Shown piece by piece: positions 51,323 through 54,722 of a stretch of 54,722 nucleotides of DNA. Position 1 is the first letter of the stretch, and each line of letters begins with the position of its first letter. The stretch spans positions 1-54,722 of the forward strand of contig JBBSCG010000007.1 in the NCBI GenBank assembly GCA_038250515.1, given 5' to 3'. Below the pieces are notes generated by a model. That model searched no databases. It was not told where the DNA came from and saw nothing but the letters and a program-made list of their open reading frames with translations. The position numbers were made by a program, and so were the translations under genes. The stretch comes from JAICUY01 sp038250515 (lineage in GTDB: Bacteria > Chloroflexota > Limnocylindria > QHBO01).

Positions 51323-52245
51323 CTCCACCCGCGGTCGGCGCGATCGTGGGACCGACCGCCTCCGGCAAGAGCGCGCTGGCGCTGGCGCTCGCAGCGCAGC
51401 TGCCCGTCGAGATCATCTCGGCTGATTCACGCCAGGTCTACCGCGGCATGGATGTCGGCACGGCGAAGCCGTCGCTCGCCGAGCGCGAGGCGGTGCCGCA
51501 CCACCTGCTCGACCTCGTGGCGCCGGACGAACCGTTCACCGTCGCTGAATGGGTCGCGCGTGCCCGAGAGCTCATCCCGCAGATCGCTGCGCGCGGTCGT
51601 CTGCCGCTGATCGTCGGCGGAACGGGGCTGTACGTCTCGGCACTGGTCGATGGCCTCGACTTCGAGAGCCAGCCGTGGTCGCCCGAAACACGCGCCCGCC
51701 TTGCCGAGGAGCTGGAGACCGAAGGACTGTCGATCTTCTCCGAGAGGCTGACGCGCCTGGCGCCGGAGGTTGCCATCCACACCGACCTGCGCAATCCGCG
51801 TCGCGTGCTGCGCGCGCTGGAACGCGCGGAATCGGGCAACCTGGAGCGACCGGGTGCTCAGCCGTACGCGGGACCCGTGGTGCTCATCGGCCTGGACCGC
51901 GCGCGCGAGGTGCTCGACCGGCGAATCGACGAGCGCACGCGCCGGATGTTCGGCGGCGGGCTGCTCGAGGAGGTGCAGCGGCTGCTCGCCGCGGGCTACG
52001 ACGCGAACCTGCCCGCCATGTCAGGCCACGGCTACCGCGAGGCCGTTACCCTCTCGGCGGGGGAGTCGAGGCTCGAGGAAGCGATGGAGAGAACCATCCG
52101 TCGCACGCGCCAGTACGTCCGGCGACAGATGACGTGGTTCCGCCGCGACCCGCGCATCCGTTGGCTCGCAGCCGACGATGAGCCGGCGGACAGCGCTCGC
52201 CTCGTTACAGCTGCGGTTGAGCACCTCGCAGCGTTGAGCCGCTGA
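51319..52245 (+). CDS. miaA: tRNA dimethylallyltransferase
   Basis: 308 residues. GPTASGKSALA (P-loop), EIISADSRQVYRGMDVGTAKP (catalytic Asp), LIVGGTGLYVSAL, and the C-terminal tRNA-binding half ending TRQYVRRQMTWFRRDPRI. Adds the isopentenyl group to A37. GTG start overlapping the ymdB stop (GTGA). Confidence 0.97.
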   Translation: MTPPAVGAIVGPTASGKSALALALAAQLPVEIISADSRQVYRGMDVGTAKPSLAEREAVPHHLLDLVAPDEPFTVAEWVARARELIPQIAARGRLPLIVGGTGLYVSALVDGLDFESQPWSPETRARLAEELETEGLSIFSERLTRLAPEVAIHTDLRNPRRVLRALERAESGNLERPGAQPYAGPVVLIGLDRAREVLDRRIDERTRRMFGGGLLEEVQRLLAAGYDANLPAMSGHGYREAVTLSAGESRLEEAMERTIRRTRQYVRRQMTWFRRDPRIRWLAADDEPADSARLVTAAVEHLAALSR

Positions 52246-52288
52246 TCTGGCAGCGCGACTGCATCGGCTACCATGAGTGATCGGATCC

Positions 52289-53584
52289 ATGACAGACCGC
52301 ATGATCAACCTGACCACGCGCGAGGAACGCGCCTTCCTGATCGGCCTGGACCAGCCGCACGGCGACTGGCCGGTTTCACGGAGCCTCGCCGAGCTGGGCG
52401 CCCTGACCGAGACCGCCGGCGCGATGGTGGTCGGCAGCGCCTTTCAACGCCGTCCACAGCCCGATCCTGGCTGGTATTTCGGCAAGGGCCGCGCCGCGGA
52501 GCTGCTGACCGAGAAGGCCGACAGCGACTTCAACGTTCTCGTGGTCGACGATGAGCTGAGCCCGAACCAGCAGCGCAACCTCGAGCAGCTGCTCGACTGC
52601 AAGGTGCTCGATCGATCGGCGCTGATCATCGACATCTTCGCGCGCCATGCGCGAACCAGAGAGGGGCGCCTGCAGGTCGAGCTGGCGCAGCTCGAATATC
52701 ACCTGCCGCGGCTGACCCGCATGTGGACCCACCTGTCACGCACTGGCGGCGGAATCGGTACACGTGGTCCGGGCGAGAGCCAGCTGGAGACCGACCGCCG
52801 CCTCATCCGCGAGAAGATCCGCAAAGTACGCTCCGAGCTGGAGGCGGTGAAGCGCCATCGCTCGACGGCGGCCCGACAGCGCGAGAGCAAGCAGGTTCCG
52901 ACAATCGCCCTGGTCGGCTATACCAACGCCGGCAAGAGCACAATGCTCAACGCCCTGGCCGATGCCGACGTGTATGCCGCCAACATGCTCTTCGCCACGC
53001 TCGATCCGACCTCGCGCCAGGTCGTCCTGCCGTCGGGCCAGCATATCGTCATGACCGATACGGTCGGCTTCATCAACAAGCTGCCCCATGACCTGGTCGA
53101 TGCATTCCGGGCTACGCTCGAGGAGGTGCTGCGCGCCGATCTGCTGCTCGAGGTGGTCGACGCCGCCGATCCTGACTTCGTGGGCCAGCAGCGCGCTGTG
53201 CAGCGCGTGCTGGATGAGCTGGGCGCCGGTGACAAGCCGCGCATGACGGTTTTCAACAAGATCGACCTGCTGGACGTCACGCACGACGGCGTACCGATGC
53301 CGGCGGGGGAGCGCGTCGCGTTCGTCAGCGCCGAGACAGGCGAAGGTTTGCCCGGGTTGCTGGAGCAGATCGCGACCGCGCTGCGCGAACAGATGGTCGC
53401 TGTCGATGCCGTGGTTCCCTACGAGCGCGGCGAGCTGGTGGCCCGCGCGCGTCACAGCGGCGACGTGACCGAGCAGTACGGACCGCGCGGGGTCCGCATC
53501 TCGGGGCACCTGCCACCGGGAATCGCCACCGAGCTCGCGTCGGCCGGTCGCGGCGCGCGGGCCGGCCGTGCCGCTCAGCACTGA
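52289..53584 (+). CDS. hflX: GTPase HflX
   Basis: 431 residues. N-terminal nucleotide-binding region and the glycine-rich loop GGGIGTRGPGESQLE typical of HflX, then the GTPase domain: G1 GYTNAGKST, G3 DTVGF, G4 NKID. It splits ribosomes. Candidate starts are GTG 52277, ATG 52289 and ATG 52301; a TACCAT (52269-52274) would put transcription start near 52281, so I prefer 52289. It overlaps the rlmB start. Confidence 0.95.
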   Translation: MTDRMINLTTREERAFLIGLDQPHGDWPVSRSLAELGALTETAGAMVVGSAFQRRPQPDPGWYFGKGRAAELLTEKADSDFNVLVVDDELSPNQQRNLEQLLDCKVLDRSALIIDIFARHARTREGRLQVELAQLEYHLPRLTRMWTHLSRTGGGIGTRGPGESQLETDRRLIREKIRKVRSELEAVKRHRSTAARQRESKQVPTIALVGYTNAGKSTMLNALADADVYAANMLFATLDPTSRQVVLPSGQHIVMTDTVGFINKLPHDLVDAFRATLEEVLRADLLLEVVDAADPDFVGQQRAVQRVLDELGAGDKPRMTVFNKIDLLDVTHDGVPMPAGERVAFVSAETGEGLPGLLEQIATALREQMVAVDAVVPYERGELVARARHSGDVTEQYGPRGVRISGHLPPGIATELASAGRGARAGRAAQH

Positions 53585-54446
53585 TCCCGCGCGTCCGGTG
53601 AGCGCCGCCGCGTTCCTGGAAGGCCACATCTCGATCGAAGCGGCGCTGCGCGGCGGCTCACGCCCGATCCACCGCATTCTGGTGGCGGTCGAGGGTGTCC
53701 GCGCCGAGCGCGCCGAGCGGCGCATCGCCTCCCTGGCCGCGACGCGTTCCGTTCCACTGCAACGGATGCCGCGTGACGAGATGGACGGCCTGAGCAGCGG
53801 CCGCACCCACGGCGGCATGCTCGCAGAGGTGGGGGAGCGCGATCTCGTCCCCCTCAGCGAGCTGGCCGTGCCACGCGCATTCGTGGTGATGCTCGACGGC
53901 GTGGAGGATCCGTACAACTTCGGCGCCGCTGTCCGATCGCTGTACGCGGCGGGCGCAACCGGGCTGGTAATCCGTCCGCGCAGTTGGACGAGCGCGACCG
54001 CCATCGTGGCTCGCGCCTCGGCTGGCGCCTCGGAGCTGCTGCCAACCGCGGAAACCGACGATCCGCTGGAGGCGGTCGAGGTGCTGTCGGCAGCCGGCCT
54101 GCGGGTCGCCATCGCCTCAGAGCGCCCCGACGCCGTGTCGCTGTACGACCAGTCACTGTGCGAACCGCTGTTCGTGCTGATCGGCGGTGAACGCCGCGGC
54201 GTCGCGCGAGGGGTGCTCGACCGGGCTGATCTACTGCGCATTCCCTACGCGCGCGGCGATGCTCCCTCACTCGGCACCGCGGCGGCCGCGGCGGTCATCG
54301 GCTTCGAGGTAATGCGCCAGCGCGCGGTCAACGCCGCCGACGCCACACCAGCAGCGCCAACGCCAGCACGGGCCACACCCAGGCCAGGTCGACCGTCATC
54401 GGCTCAGGCGTCGGATCGTCCGTCGGCTCGAAGGCCACCACGATGA
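53568..54446 (+). CDS. rlmB: 23S rRNA 2'-O-methyltransferase RlmB/TrmH family
   Basis: 292 residues. HISIEAALRGG opens the N-terminal domain; the SPOUT knot has DGVEDPYNFGAAVRSLYAAGATGLVI, LIGGERRGV and SLGTAAAAAVIGFEVMRQR. Usual RlmB proteins end near that last motif, but here the frame continues about 45 residues of Ala/Pro/Arg-rich sequence, which is antisense to another likely coding frame. GTG start overlaps hflX by 17 bp. Confidence 0.88.
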   Translation: MPLSTDPARPVSAAAFLEGHISIEAALRGGSRPIHRILVAVEGVRAERAERRIASLAATRSVPLQRMPRDEMDGLSSGRTHGGMLAEVGERDLVPLSELAVPRAFVVMLDGVEDPYNFGAAVRSLYAAGATGLVIRPRSWTSATAIVARASAGASELLPTAETDDPLEAVEVLSAAGLRVAIASERPDAVSLYDQSLCEPLFVLIGGERRGVARGVLDRADLLRIPYARGDAPSLGTAAAAAVIGFEVMRQRAVNAADATPAAPTPARATPRPGRPSSAQASDRPSARRPPR

Positions 54447-54600
54447 TCCGATCCGCGGCGGCCCGAACTGCATCGGCCTCGTCAGCCACGTGCAGCGCCC
54501 GCAGGTAGCCCCACCAAAAGAGCAGACCGAAGCCGGACAGGTGAGGCCGCAGCGCCCAAGCTCTTCTGCGCTGAGCGCCAGCACCACTCCGTAGCCGCAC
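54328..54600 (-). CDS. Putative membrane-anchored protein C-terminus
   Basis: The 90-residue frame ends in VDLAWVWPVLALALLVWRRRR, a membrane helix followed by a positive tail typical of a C-terminal sorting/anchor segment, preceded by PTDDPTPEP. A second frame (54653 to 54396) begins MLLIVVAPLAGTELAALLCG, a possible signal sequence, so the gene may be one protein broken by a frameshift. It overlaps the rlmB tail by 119 bp. No family recognised. Confidence 0.35.
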   Translation of the reverse strand: MRLRSGAGAQRRRAWALRPHLSGFGLLFWWGYLRALHVADEADAVRAAADRIIVVAFEPTDDPTPEPMTVDLAWVWPVLALALLVWRRRR

Positions 54601-54722
54601 AGCAGCGCCGCGAGCTCAGTGCCAGCCAGCGGCGCCACCACGATGAGCAGCATGAACCACGATTACTCAGGACCTGGCACGCTTATTACTTCCGCAAATA
54701 GTAGTTATGTGATGTTGACCCC

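Overview
The window is about two-thirds GC chromosomal DNA from a bacterium, most likely a Chloroflexota member (possibly Limnocylindria-like; moderate to low confidence). This rests on the housekeeping order (mutS2, class A PBP, tyrS, EF-G2, yebC-ruvC-ruvA; tgt-recA-recX-LLM oxidoreductase-rny-ymdB-miaA-hflX-rlmB), a Nudix and F420-type oxidoreductase repertoire, and many promoters whose -10 hexamer lies 6-10 nt before the start codon, as expected for leaderless mRNAs. No rRNA, tRNA, CRISPR array or transposase was recognised.

Layout. 1-9.3 kb: MutS2 C-terminus, PBP, tyrS, HAD hydrolase, EF-G-like GTPase, yebC, ruvC, ruvA. 9.3-19.5 kb (minus strand): a tight seven-gene run starting with 5-hydroxyisourate hydrolase, a GNAT-OHCU decarboxylase fusion and uricase, and running straight into two very large FtsX-type permeases and two MacB-type ATPases. 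19.5-24.2 kb (plus): metallo-beta-lactamase-fold hydrolase, DUF3830 protein, a small membrane protein, a cyclic-nucleotide-binding-fold protein, a hydantoinase/allantoinase-type amidohydrolase, a broken SnoaL-like gene and an HTH-nuclease-fold protein. 24.4-26.5 kb: malate synthase and a YCII protein. 26.5-33.7 kb (minus): xanthine-dehydrogenase-type molybdoenzyme (three subunits), a D-aminoacylase-like amidohydrolase, guanine deaminase and a Nudix hydrolase. 34.4-37.3 kb: a lower-GC insert encoding a secreted four-cysteine protein, a lipoprotein and an ABC-2 transporter. 37.5-43 kb: adenosine deaminase, XdhC, MocA, ruvB, DUF2905, and a purine permease with a clear terminator. 43-54.7 kb: queA, tgt, a 52-residue basic protein, recA, recX, LLM oxidoreductase, rny, ymdB, miaA, hflX, rlmB. 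The final 60 bases are noticeably AT-richer.

How it fits together. Between 17 and 43 kb the window encodes almost the whole oxidative purine route: uptake (AzgA-like permease), adenosine and guanine deaminases, a xanthine-oxidising molybdoenzyme with its maturation factors XdhC and MocA, then uricase, HIU hydrolase and OHCU decarboxylase to allantoin, and a candidate allantoin/hydantoin-ring hydrolase. Malate synthase would fit glyoxylate use, although no enzyme from allantoin to glyoxylate other than the candidate ring hydrolase is visible. The most unusual points are the fusion of the urate operon to a MacB-like transporter, the GNAT-OHCU fusion, the 12-codon leaderless ORF coupled to ruvB, and the secreted-peptide/ABC insert.
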